Below, piece after piece: positions 21,399 to 29,328 of a stretch of DNA of 37,782 nt. Position 1 is the stretch's first letter, and every line of letters starts with the position of its first letter. The DNA comes from Nocardioidaceae bacterium UBA4001. Its GTDB lineage: Bacteria; Actinomycetota; Actinomycetes; Propionibacteriales; Nocardioidaceae. A program made the position numbers and the translations under genes. Location of the stretch: NCBI GenBank assembly GCA_002384855.1, contig DGBP01000086.1, forward strand, positions 1 through 37,782. The letters are read 5' to 3'. The notes below the pieces were generated by a model. It did no database searches. It was not told where the DNA came from and saw only the letters and a program-made list of their open reading frames with translations.

Positions 21399-24179
21399 GT
21401 GTCGAACTCAGGCGACCGCCCCGGGACTCCCTCGATCATCCACGAGGGCCTCCCCACCCAGCTTCCCGACATCGACCCCGACGAGACCCAGGAGTGGATC
21501 GACTCCCTGGACGCGCTCCTCGACGAACGGGGCCGCCCCAGGGCCCGCTACGTGATGCTGAAGCTGCTCGAACGTGCCCGTCAGCGCCAGGTCGGCGTGC
21601 CCTCCCTGCGCAGCACCGACTACATCAACACGATCCCGCCCGAGCGTGAGCCGTGGTTCCCCGGCGACGAGCACATCGAGCGCCGGATCCGTGCGTTCAT
21701 CCGCTGGAACGCCGCGGTCATGGTCTCCTCGGCCAACCGCAAGGGCCTCGAGGTGGGCGGCCACATCGCCACCTACCAGTCCTCGGCGTCGTTGTACGAG
21801 GTCGGCTTCAACCACTTCTTCAAGGGCAAGAAGCACCCGGGTGGCGGCGACCAGATCTACTTCCAGGGCCACGGCTCCCCCGGCATCTACGCCCGCGCCT
21901 TCCTCGAGGGCCGCCTCACCGAGGACCAGATGTCGAAGTTCCGTCAGGAGGTGCAGCACGGCGTCGGCAAGGGTCTGCCGTCGTACCCGCACCCGCGCCT
22001 GATGTCGGACTTCTGGGAGTTCCCGACCGTCTCGATGGGCCTGACCGCGCTCAACGCGATCTACCAGGCACGGTTCAACCGCTACATGCACAACCGCGGG
22101 ATCAAGGACACCAGCCAGCAGCGCGTCTGGGCCTTCCTCGGCGACGGCGAGATGGGGGAGCCTGAGTCGCTGGGGGCGATCGGTGTCGCGGCCCGTGAGG
22201 AGCTCGACAACCTCACCTTCGTCATCAACTGCAACCTGCAGCAGCTCGACGGCCCGGTGCGCGGCAACGGCAAGATCATCCAGGAGCTGGAGTCGACCTT
22301 CCGAGGCGCCGGCTGGAACGTGATCAAGGTGATCTGGGGTCGCGAGTGGGACGACCTGCTCGCCAAGGACGTCGACGGTGTCCTGGTCAACCAGATGAAC
22401 ACCACCCCCGACGGCCAGTTCCAGACCTACTCGGTCGAGTCCGGTGAGTACATCCGCGACCACTTCTTCGGCGGCGACCCGCGGCTGCGCAAGATGGTGG
22501 AGCACCTCTCCGACGACGAGCTCCGCAAGCTTCCGCGCGGCGGTCACGACTACCGCAAGGTGTACGCCGCCTTCAAGGCGGCCAACGAGCACGTCGGCCA
22601 GCCGACGGTGATCCTGGCGCACACCATCAAGGGCTGGACGATCGACGCCCTCGAGGGTCGCAACGCCACCCACCAGATGAAGAAGCTGACCAAGGACGAC
22701 CTGAAGAAGTTCCGCGACCGACTCCTCCTCCCCATCACGGACAAGGCGATCGACGAGGCCGACATCGCCCCGTTCTTCCACCCGGGTGAGGACGCCCCCG
22801 AGATCGAGTACATGATGGAGCGCCGCCGCCAGCTCGGTGGCTCGCTGCCCGAGCGCGTGGTCCGTTCCAAGCCGCTGAAGCTGCCTGGCGACCAGGTGTA
22901 CAGCGAGCTCAAGCAGGGCTCGGGCAAGCAGGCGATCGCCACCACGATGGCGCTCGTCCGCCTGATCAAGGACCTGATGAAGGACAAGGAGATCGGCCAC
23001 CGCATCGTGCCGATCGCGCCGGACGAGTACCGCACCTTCGGCATGGACTCGATGTTCCCCACCGCGAAGATCTACCAGCCCGCGGGGCAGACCTACGACG
23101 CGGTGGACCGCAAGCTGCTGCTGACCTACAAGGAGTCCGCGCAGGGTCAGATGCTGCACGAGGGCATCTCGGAGGCCGGCGCCCTCGCGTCGTCGACGGC
23201 CGCAGGCTCGGCGTACTCCACGCACGGCGAGCACATGATCCCGTTCTACATCTTCTACTCGATGTTCGGGTTCCAGCGGACCGGCGACTCGATCTGGGCA
23301 ATGGCCGACCAGCTCGCGCGCGGCTTCCTGATCGGTGCCACGGCCGGGCGTACGACGCTCACCGGAGAGGGCCTGCAGCACGCCGACGGCCACTCCCCGC
23401 TGCTCGCGGCGAGCAACCCGGCTGTCGTGCACTACGACCCGGCGACGGCCTACGAGGTCAGCTACATCGTTCAGGACGGCCTGCGGCGGATGTACGGCTC
23501 CACCGAGGAGCATCCGCACGGCGAGAACGTCATCTACTACGTGACCGTCTACAACGAGCCGACCGTCCAGCCCAAGGAGCCCGAGGACGTCGACGTCGAG
23601 GGCCTGCTGCGCGGCATCTACCACGTCTCGACCCCGCCGAAGGTCGAGCACGGCAACGGCAACCCGCCGCGGGTGCAGCTGCTCGCTTCGGGTGTCGCGT
23701 TCCCGTGGATCACCGACGCGCAGCGGATGCTCGCCGAGGAGTGGGGCGTCGCGGCCGACGTCTGGTCGGTGACGTCGTGGAACGAGCTCGCCCGCGACGC
23801 CGTGAGCGCCGAGGAGTACAACCTCCTGCACCCGTCCGAGGACGCCAAGACGCCGTACGTCACCTGGAAGCTCAAAGAGGCCCAGGGCCCGTTCGTCGCG
23901 GTCACCGACTACATGGCGGCGGTCCCCTACCAGATCGCCAAGTGGGTCCCGGGCGACTACCACGTGCTCGGCACCGACGGCTTCGGCTTCGCCGACACCA
24001 GGGCCGCGGCACGGCGCTTCTTCCACGTCGACGCACCGTCGGTCGTGGTGCAGGCGCTCCAGGCGCTCGCCGAGCGTGGCGAGATCAAGCGGGAGGTCGT
24101 GCAGGAGGCGTTCGACAAGTACCGCATCGACGACCCGACCGCCGTCCGCGGCGTGAAGCAGGAGGGCGGCGACGCCTGA
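21399..24179 (+). CDS. aceE: Pyruvate dehydrogenase E1 component, homodimeric type
   Basis: 926 residues, similar to E. coli AceE (887) and mycobacterial AceE. The thiamine-diphosphate motif begins at GDGEMGEPES (about residue 248) and ends at NCNLQQLDGPV. Other hallmarks are EVGGHIATYQSSASLYEVGFNHFF, HGSPGIYARAFLEGRL and THGEHMIPFYIFYSMFGFQRTGDS. It decarboxylates pyruvate and acetylates the lipoyl group of E2, supplying acetyl-CoA for the fatty-acid genes nearby. The start is GTG 21399 with GAGG just upstream; an in-frame ATG at 21334 has no ribosome-binding site. E2 and E3 genes are not in this window. A strong terminator follows. Confidence 0.97.
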   Translation: MSNSGDRPGTPSIIHEGLPTQLPDIDPDETQEWIDSLDALLDERGRPRARYVMLKLLERARQRQVGVPSLRSTDYINTIPPEREPWFPGDEHIERRIRAFIRWNAAVMVSSANRKGLEVGGHIATYQSSASLYEVGFNHFFKGKKHPGGGDQIYFQGHGSPGIYARAFLEGRLTEDQMSKFRQEVQHGVGKGLPSYPHPRLMSDFWEFPTVSMGLTALNAIYQARFNRYMHNRGIKDTSQQRVWAFLGDGEMGEPESLGAIGVAAREELDNLTFVINCNLQQLDGPVRGNGKIIQELESTFRGAGWNVIKVIWGREWDDLLAKDVDGVLVNQMNTTPDGQFQTYSVESGEYIRDHFFGGDPRLRKMVEHLSDDELRKLPRGGHDYRKVYAAFKAANEHVGQPTVILAHTIKGWTIDALEGRNATHQMKKLTKDDLKKFRDRLLLPITDKAIDEADIAPFFHPGEDAPEIEYMMERRRQLGGSLPERVVRSKPLKLPGDQVYSELKQGSGKQAIATTMALVRLIKDLMKDKEIGHRIVPIAPDEYRTFGMDSMFPTAKIYQPAGQTYDAVDRKLLLTYKESAQGQMLHEGISEAGALASSTAAGSAYSTHGEHMIPFYIFYSMFGFQRTGDSIWAMADQLARGFLIGATAGRTTLTGEGLQHADGHSPLLAASNPAVVHYDPATAYEVSYIVQDGLRRMYGSTEEHPHGENVIYYVTVYNEPTVQPKEPEDVDVEGLLRGIYHVSTPPKVEHGNGNPPRVQLLASGVAFPWITDAQRMLAEEWGVAADVWSVTSWNELARDAVSAEEYNLLHPSEDAKTPYVTWKLKEAQGPFVAVTDYMAAVPYQIAKWVPGDYHVLGTDGFGFADTRAAARRFFHVDAPSVVVQALQALAERGEIKREVVQEAFDKYRIDDPTAVRGVKQEGGDA

Positions 24180-24212
24180 CCCTTCGGGGGTTCACCAGGG
24201 TGTGTAGAAGAG

Positions 24213-24259
24213 CTGTCCCTTCCCAGGGCGATCTTGCCGGGGGAAGGGACAGTTTCTCT
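24213..24259 (+). terminator. Intrinsic terminator after aceE (possibly bidirectional)
   Basis: CTGTCCCTTCCC (24213-24224) pairs perfectly with GGGAAGGGACAG (24241-24252), 16-base loop, followed by TTTCTCT. On the other strand the stem is followed by CTCTTCT, so it may also terminate the convergent hydrolase gene. Confidence 0.88.
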
Positions 24260-24303
24260 GTGGGGAGGTCGTGGGGCGTGCCCCGCTCCGCCCTCCCCCG
24301 ACG

Positions 24304-25257
24304 TCAGGCGATGTCGACGACCTTCGCGACCGGGCCACGCGGGGTCGCCGTGGCCCCGCGGCCGTTCTTGAGCAGGTTGCGCCAGTGGCCGCGGTGGTAC
24401 GACGCCGGCTCGGTCGACCTGACGAAGTCGTTGAGGATCTTCACGAACCGTTGCGGGTGGTCCTTGTGGGGGAAGTGCCCGGCGTTCGGGATCAGCTCCA
24501 CCGTGGCGTCGGGGGCGATCTGCTTGGCCAGGTCGGCGTGCCTCGTGGGGATGACGCCGTCGTCGGAGCCCCAGATGACGCACATCGGCATCGCGTGGGT
24601 CAGGTAGGCGCGGTCGGCCATCGTCACGACCTGGCCCCGCCAGTCGACGACCGCGCGCACGACGTGCGTGATCGCGGCCCTGGCCCGGCGGTCGGACAGG
24701 TGCTGCACGATGTCGGCCACCTCGTCGAGGTCGCGGGCGTGCGGCAGCCCGGTGGCCGACAGCGCCCGCATGCCGAGCTTGGTGGCCTGCAGCAGCCCGG
24801 GCATCGTGACGACGCCCATCGCGAGCTGGAACCCCGGCAGCGTGATCGCCCGGATGGCCGGGGTCACCTCACGGCCGATGCCGCCCGGAGCGACGAGCAC
24901 GAGGCGCTCGGTGCGCTCGGGGAACTGGTAGGCGAACTGCATCGCCACACCGCCGCCGAAGCTGTGTCCCACCACGGTCACCTTGTCGATACCCAGCACC
25001 GTCAGGAGGTCCCGCATCCCGTTGGCGTAGCCGCCCACGCTGTAGTCGGCCCGCGGCTTGTCCGACTGTCCGTGGCCGAGCAGGTCCGGGGCGATGACCG
25101 TGTAACGGCGCGAGAGCGCTGCGATGACCGGGAGCCAGGTCTTGTGGTCGCACCCGAGTCCGTGCAGGAGCAGGAGCGCAGGGCCCTCCCCGACCTTCAC
25201 GAACGCACGCTTGTGCCCGTGAATGGTGAGGTACTGGACCTCCGGACCCTTCAGCAT
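24304..25257 (-). CDS. Alpha/beta-fold hydrolase
   Basis: 317 residues. Oxyanion motif HGLG (32-35), nucleophile Ser99 in VVGHSFGGG, acid Asp in WGSDDGVIP (about 245) and His in NAGHFPH (about 270) complete the triad. The closest general class is the epoxide hydrolase/haloalkane dehalogenase/C-C hydrolase group; substrate unknown. A basic tail follows the fold. ATG 25257 with GAGGAG upstream, and TACTAT (25291-25286) is a good -10. It is divergent from the FasR-like gene and shares with it an intergenic region holding three related palindromes. This suggests co-regulation with fatty-acid synthesis. Confidence 0.88.
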   Translation of the reverse strand: MLKGPEVQYLTIHGHKRAFVKVGEGPALLLLHGLGCDHKTWLPVIAALSRRYTVIAPDLLGHGQSDKPRADYSVGGYANGMRDLLTVLGIDKVTVVGHSFGGGVAMQFAYQFPERTERLVLVAPGGIGREVTPAIRAITLPGFQLAMGVVTMPGLLQATKLGMRALSATGLPHARDLDEVADIVQHLSDRRARAAITHVVRAVVDWRGQVVTMADRAYLTHAMPMCVIWGSDDGVIPTRHADLAKQIAPDATVELIPNAGHFPHKDHPQRFVKILNDFVRSTEPASYHRGHWRNLLKNGRGATATPRGPVAKVVDIA

Positions 25258-25319
25258 GTGGTGCTCCTCACAGGTGCGTCCTGGGATAGTAACTGCCGCG
25301 GACCGCAGAACCCTTCCCC

Positions 25320-25341
25320 AACCCCAGGAAAACATGGGGTT
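25320..25341. promoter_or_regulatory. Palindromic site 1 (CCCA-N8-TGGG) near hydrolase promoter
   Basis: AACCCC and GGGGTT arms around CCCA-GGAAAACA-TGGG. The centre is 42 bp from the centre of the hydrolase -10 hexamer. It matches sites 2 and 3 in both arms and spacing. Confidence 0.55.
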
Positions 25342-25401
25342 TCCGGCCGATGACCGGCCCACGGCCCGACCGGACCAGACCTGCCCCGAGCTCATGGACG
25401 G

Positions 25402-25421
25402 TTTCCCAGGTGAACATGGGA
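25402..25421. promoter_or_regulatory. Palindromic site 2 (CCCA-N8-TGGG)
   Basis: TTTCCCAGGTGAACATGGGA: arms CCCA/TGGG with spacer GGTGAACA, which differs from site 1 at two spacer positions. It lies between the two outer sites. Confidence 0.55.
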
Positions 25422-25461
25422 CTGCGGCACCTACCGCGACAAATATCTCGAGGTAGGACGT

Positions 25462-25487
25462 GCTTTCCCACGTTCACCTGGGAAAGC
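25462..25487. promoter_or_regulatory. Palindromic site 3 (CCCA-N8-TGGG) near fasR promoter
   Basis: Perfect 9-bp arms GCTTTCCCA and TGGGAAAGC around an 8-base spacer whose reverse complement is GGTGAACG, matching site 2 except for one base. The centre is 43 bp from the fasR -10 TACGCT (25515-25520). Confidence 0.6.
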
Positions 25488-25526
25488 AACCGCCCACCCC
25501 GGACCCCGCACGACTACGCTCGGCCC

Positions 25527-26735
25527 ATGAGTGCCCCCCGGCGGCGCAGCCGTGACCAGATCGCGCGCCGGCTGCAGAAGTCGGTCGGCGACCTCACCAC
25601 GGCAGCGCTGACCCGGATGGAGCGGGAGATGCCGTGGTTCCAGCAGCTGTCGGCCGAGAACCGCTCCTGGATCGGCCTCATCGTGCAGGCCGGCATCAAC
25701 GCGTTCATCACCTGGTACCGCGAGCCCCAGGAGGACGCGCCTCTCACGGCGGAGGTCTTCGGCGCCGCGCCACGTGCCCTCACCGGCGTTGTGAGTCTCC
25801 ACCAAACCGTCGAGATGGTGCGCCTGAGCATCGAGGTCGTCGAGGACAACCTGGTCGAGGCGGTCGGCGAGGAGGACGCCCCCTCGGTGCGGGAGGCCGT
25901 GATCCGCTATGCCCGGGAGGTCGCGTTCGCCACCGCGGAGGTGTACGCCCGAGCCGCCGAGATGCGCGGCGCCTGGGACGCCCGGCTCGAGGCGCTCGTG
26001 GTCGACTCGGTCCTGCGTGCCGAGGCCGACGAGACCGTCCGCTCCCGGGCGAGCGCGCTGGGGTGGCAGTCCCGCGGCGACGTGGCGGTCGTGCTGGGCC
26101 GTGTCCCGGGCGGCTCGCCCGGCTCCCGTGGGCACGACCGCGGGAGCATCATCGACGAGGTACGACGGTCGGCACGGCACATCGGCCTCGACGCGCTCTG
26201 CGCCGTGCAGGGCGACCGCTTGGTCGTCGTGCTCGGCGGGGTCGACAACCCAGACAAGGCGGGCGCATCGCTCGTACGACACTTCGGAGACGGGCCGGTC
26301 GTCGTGGGCCCGCTGGTCGCCGACCTGGTGCAGGGTCACATCTCGGCGCGGGCCGCCGTCGCGGGGCTCCGGGCAGCCCCCGGGTGGCCCGACGCGCCGC
26401 GCCCCGTGACCGCGGACGACCTGCTCCCCGAGCGGGCGCTCGCGGGTGACGGTCACGCCCGCCGACAGCTCGTGATCTCCGTCTACCAGCCGCTTCTCGA
26501 GGCGGGCGATCCGATCCTCGACACGGTGTCGACGTTCCTGGACCAGGGCGGCTCGATCGAGGCGACGGCGCGCGCGATGTACGTGCACGCGAACACCGTG
26601 CGCTACCGGCTCAGGCGCGCCGCGGACGTCACGGGGCTGACCCCCTCCGACGCACGGGACGCCTACACGTACCGGGTCGCTCTGACCCTCGGCCGGCTCA
26701 ACCCACCGGAGACCGCGGCCTCGGCGCCTTTGTAG
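25527..26735 (+). CDS. fasR: PucR/CdaR-family regulator, FasR-like activator of fatty-acid genes
   Basis: 402 residues. The C-terminal PucR-type helix-turn-helix is clear: GGSIEATARAMYVHANTVRYRLRRAADVTGL (about 352-382). The N-terminal part (about 1-160) is helical and the middle (about 165-280) resembles a GGDEF-like CdaR domain. In Streptomyces coelicolor the PucR-type FasR is encoded directly upstream of fabD-fabH-acpP-fabF and activates it, and position and architecture match here. TACGCT lies six bases before the ATG at 25527, so the mRNA is probably leaderless. The stop lies inside a dyad upstream of fabD. The symbol is by synteny, not experiment. Confidence 0.85.
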   Translation: MSAPRRRSRDQIARRLQKSVGDLTTAALTRMEREMPWFQQLSAENRSWIGLIVQAGINAFITWYREPQEDAPLTAEVFGAAPRALTGVVSLHQTVEMVRLSIEVVEDNLVEAVGEEDAPSVREAVIRYAREVAFATAEVYARAAEMRGAWDARLEALVVDSVLRAEADETVRSRASALGWQSRGDVAVVLGRVPGGSPGSRGHDRGSIIDEVRRSARHIGLDALCAVQGDRLVVVLGGVDNPDKAGASLVRHFGDGPVVVGPLVADLVQGHISARAAVAGLRAAPGWPDAPRPVTADDLLPERALAGDGHARRQLVISVYQPLLEAGDPILDTVSTFLDQGGSIEATARAMYVHANTVRYRLRRAADVTGLTPSDARDAYTYRVALTLGRLNPPETAASAPL

Positions 26736-26748
26736 GATTCCCACAAAG
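26728..26748 (+). promoter_or_regulatory. Inverted repeat upstream of fabD, candidate regulator site
   Basis: CTTTGT-N9-ACAAAG with perfect 6-bp arms. It overlaps the FasR-like stop codon and lies 67 bases before the fabD start. It is one of the few AT-rich dyads in the region and is a candidate for FasR binding. Confidence 0.45.
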
Positions 26749-26814
26749 TTCGCCCCCATATCTTCGTGCGCGCTGATGATGCTGAGGCATGCCCGGCCGG
26801 GGCACAGTGGATGG

Positions 26815-27999
26815 GTGCTAGTCATCGTCGCCCCGGGCCAAGGCGCCCAGACCCCCGGATTCCTCTCCCCCTGGCTGGAGCTGGAGACCTTCGCCGACCG
26901 CCTGGCCTGGCTCTCCGCCGTGGCCGACATGGACCTGCGCCACTACGGCACGGAGGCCGACGCGGAGACCATCCGCGACACCGCCGTGGCGCAGCCACTG
27001 CTGGTCGCCTCGGGCCTCCTGGCCGCGCTCGAGCTCTTCCCCCACCCCGCCGACGCCTTCGGCAAGGTCGGGGCCGTGGCGGGCCACAGCGTCGGCGAGC
27101 TCACCGCGGCAGCCGGGGCCCGGGCCATCACCGCCGAGCAGGCGATGGTGCTCGTGCGCGAGCGTGGCAAGGCGATGGCCGAGGCAGCCGCCGCCACCCC
27201 GACGAGCATGACCGCCGTCCTCGGCGGTGACCGCGAGGAGGTGCTCGCCCGGCTCGCCGAGCACGGGCTGACCGCCGCCAACGACAACGGGCCCGGCCAG
27301 ATCGTGGCCGCGGGCACCGTGGAGCAGCTGGCGGCGTTCGCCGACGACGCACCCGCCAAGGCGCGGCTGATGCCGCTGTCGGTCGCCGGCGCCTTCCACA
27401 CCGAGCACATGTCGCTCGCCGTGGATCGGCTCGCCGCCCTGGCGAGGTCGGTGTCCACCCACGACCCCCGCACCCCGCTGATCTCCAACCGCGACGGCCA
27501 GGTCGTGCACGACGGCCGCGACGTCGTACGCCGCATCGTCGGGCAGGTCGCCAGCCCGGTCCGCTGGGACCTGTGCCTGGAGACCATGGCCGACCTCGGC
27601 GTCACCGGCATCCTCGAGATGCCGCCCGCCGGCACCCTGACCGGGATCGCCAAGCGCGCGCTCAAGGGCGTCGAGACGTTCGCGCTCAAGACCCCCGACC
27701 AGCTCGACGATGCGCGCGAGTTCTGCGACAAGCACGGCACCGCCTCGGCGCTCGACACCGCCCCGACCTGGCGGATGCTGGTCTCGCCCGCGAAGGGCAC
27801 CTTCCGGCTCACCGCCGACGTCCCCGAGGGCGGCACGATCGCTCCCGATACCTCCGTGGGCGCGGTCGCGAACCTCCGCGAGGAGACGCCCGTCCGCGCC
27901 CCGTACGGCGGCACGGTCGTCGAGTGGCTCGTCCACGACGGCGACCTGGTCTCCCCCGGTCAGCCCCTGGTCCGCCTCCACCCCGAGGGCGTGGCCTGA
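26815..27999 (+). CDS. fabD: Malonyl-CoA:ACP transacylase with C-terminal biotinyl/lipoyl-like domain
   Basis: 394 residues. Residues 1-310 are a complete FabD: Ser92 in GHSVGE, His195 in AGAFHTEH, and the start APGQGAQTPGF. It transfers malonyl from CoA to AcpP. After a linker, residues about 318-394 form an extra domain with the strand-turn pattern of a biotinyl/lipoyl carrier (VANLREETPVRAPYGGTVVEWLVHDGDLVSPGQPLVRL), but the modifiable Lys of the MKM-type turn is replaced by a hairpin without Lys. Ordinary FabD proteins are about 310 residues. The start is GTG 26815, without a ribosome-binding site and perhaps leaderless (CACAGT six bases upstream is a weak -10). The stop overlaps fabH by one base. 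Confidence 0.93.
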   Translation: MLVIVAPGQGAQTPGFLSPWLELETFADRLAWLSAVADMDLRHYGTEADAETIRDTAVAQPLLVASGLLAALELFPHPADAFGKVGAVAGHSVGELTAAAGARAITAEQAMVLVRERGKAMAEAAAATPTSMTAVLGGDREEVLARLAEHGLTAANDNGPGQIVAAGTVEQLAAFADDAPAKARLMPLSVAGAFHTEHMSLAVDRLAALARSVSTHDPRTPLISNRDGQVVHDGRDVVRRIVGQVASPVRWDLCLETMADLGVTGILEMPPAGTLTGIAKRALKGVETFALKTPDQLDDAREFCDKHGTASALDTAPTWRMLVSPAKGTFRLTADVPEGGTIAPDTSVGAVANLREETPVRAPYGGTVVEWLVHDGDLVSPGQPLVRLHPEGVA

Positions 28000-29000
28000 T
28001 GACCGCCCTGGGAGCCGTCCGCGGCAGCGAGCACGCGCGCGTCCTCGGCCTCGGTGCCTACCGGCCGAGCCGGATCGTGCCGAACTCCGAGGTCATCGAG
28101 GCCATCGACTCCAGCGACGAGTGGATCCAGCAGCGCTCGGGCATCAAGCAGCGCCGCTTCGCCACCCCCGAGGAGACGGTGCAGATGATGTCGGTCGCGG
28201 CGTCGCGCGACGCCCTCGCGATGGCCGGCATCGAGCCCGCGCAGGTCGACTGCGTCATCGTCGCCACGGTCTCGCACCTGTTGCAGACGCCGGCCATCGC
28301 CACCGCCATCGCCCACGAGCTCGGCACCGAGCGTGCCGCGGCGTTCGACATCTCCGCGGCCTGCGCCGGCTTCTGCCACGGCATCGCGCTGGCCAACGAC
28401 ATGGTCAAGGGCGGTACGGCGAGCCACGTCCTCGTCATCGGCGTGGAGCGGCTCTCCGACATCACCGACATGACCGACCGCGGCACGGCGTTCATCTTCG
28501 CCGACGGCGCGGGAGCCGCCGTCGTGGGCCCGAGCGACGAGCCCGGCATCAGCCCGGTGGTCTGGGGCTCCGACGGCGAGCAGTTCGACCTGATCCGCCA
28601 GCGCGAGGACTGGCGCGACGTCCTCACCATGGAGCAGCCGTCGATGCCGCATCTGATTATGCAGGGCAACGCGGTCTTCCGCTGGGCGGCCTTCGAGATG
28701 GCCAAGACCGCCCGGGAGACGCTGGACCGCGCAGGCATCACCGTCGAGGATCTCGATGTGTTCGTGCCGCACCAGGCGAACATGCGGATCATCGACGCGA
28801 TGGCCCGCTCGATGAAGCTGCCCGAGCGGGTTCGGATCGCCCGCGACATCGCCGAGCAGGGCAACACGTCCGCCGCCTCGATCCCGCTGGCCCTGACCCG
28901 GATGGTCGAGGAGGGCGAGGCCAAGAGCGGGGACACCGCTCTCCTGATCGCGTTCGGAGCCGGCCTGGCGTACGCCGCCCAGGTCGTCACCGTCCCGTAG
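27999..29000 (+). CDS. fabH: 3-oxoacyl-ACP synthase III
   Basis: 333 residues. Catalytic triad Cys122 (ISAACAGFCHG), His258 (VPHQANMR) and Asn289 (EQGNTSAASIPLAL). It starts fatty-acid synthesis by condensing an acyl-CoA primer with malonyl-ACP; in actinobacteria, branched primers are usual. The ATG overlaps the fabD stop (TGATG), so the two are translationally coupled. Confidence 0.96.
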   Translation: MTALGAVRGSEHARVLGLGAYRPSRIVPNSEVIEAIDSSDEWIQQRSGIKQRRFATPEETVQMMSVAASRDALAMAGIEPAQVDCVIVATVSHLLQTPAIATAIAHELGTERAAAFDISAACAGFCHGIALANDMVKGGTASHVLVIGVERLSDITDMTDRGTAFIFADGAGAAVVGPSDEPGISPVVWGSDGEQFDLIRQREDWRDVLTMEQPSMPHLIMQGNAVFRWAAFEMAKTARETLDRAGITVEDLDVFVPHQANMRIIDAMARSMKLPERVRIARDIAEQGNTSAASIPLALTRMVEEGEAKSGDTALLIAFGAGLAYAAQVVTVP

Positions 29001-29055
29001 CAGCACCCGGCATCACCGACTGAGCACCAACCCACCAAGAGAGAAGGAAGCACAC

Positions 29056-29304
29056 ATGGCAACCACCGAGGAGATCCGTACCGACCTCGCCGAGATCGTC
29101 AACGAGGTCGCGGGCATCCCCGCGGACGACGTCCAGCTCGACAAGTCGTTCACCGACGACCTCGACGTGGACTCGCTCTCGATGGTCGAGGTCGTGGTCG
29201 CGGCGGAGGAGAAGTTCGACGTGAAGATCCCCGACGACGAGGTCAAGAACCTCAAGACCGTCGGCGACGCCGTCGCCTTCATCGAGCGCGCCCAGAACGG
29301 CTGA
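29056..29304 (+). CDS. acpP: Acyl carrier protein
   Basis: 82 residues, strongly acidic. The phosphopantetheine attachment site is Ser40 in DLDVDSLSMVE. Ribosome-binding site AGAGAAGGAAG upstream of the ATG. Its position between fabH and fabF marks it as the dedicated carrier of type II fatty-acid synthesis. Confidence 0.97.
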   Translation: MATTEEIRTDLAEIVNEVAGIPADDVQLDKSFTDDLDVDSLSMVEVVVAAEEKFDVKIPDDEVKNLKTVGDAVAFIERAQNG

Positions 29305-29328
29305 CCGGACCTGGCACGTAGGAGAAGG

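Noticed and set aside
21408..24026. 872-codon open frame on the minus strand inside aceE
   Set aside because: Antisense shadow of aceE; no ribosome-binding site, no recognisable domain, and all codon-bias evidence favours the plus strand.
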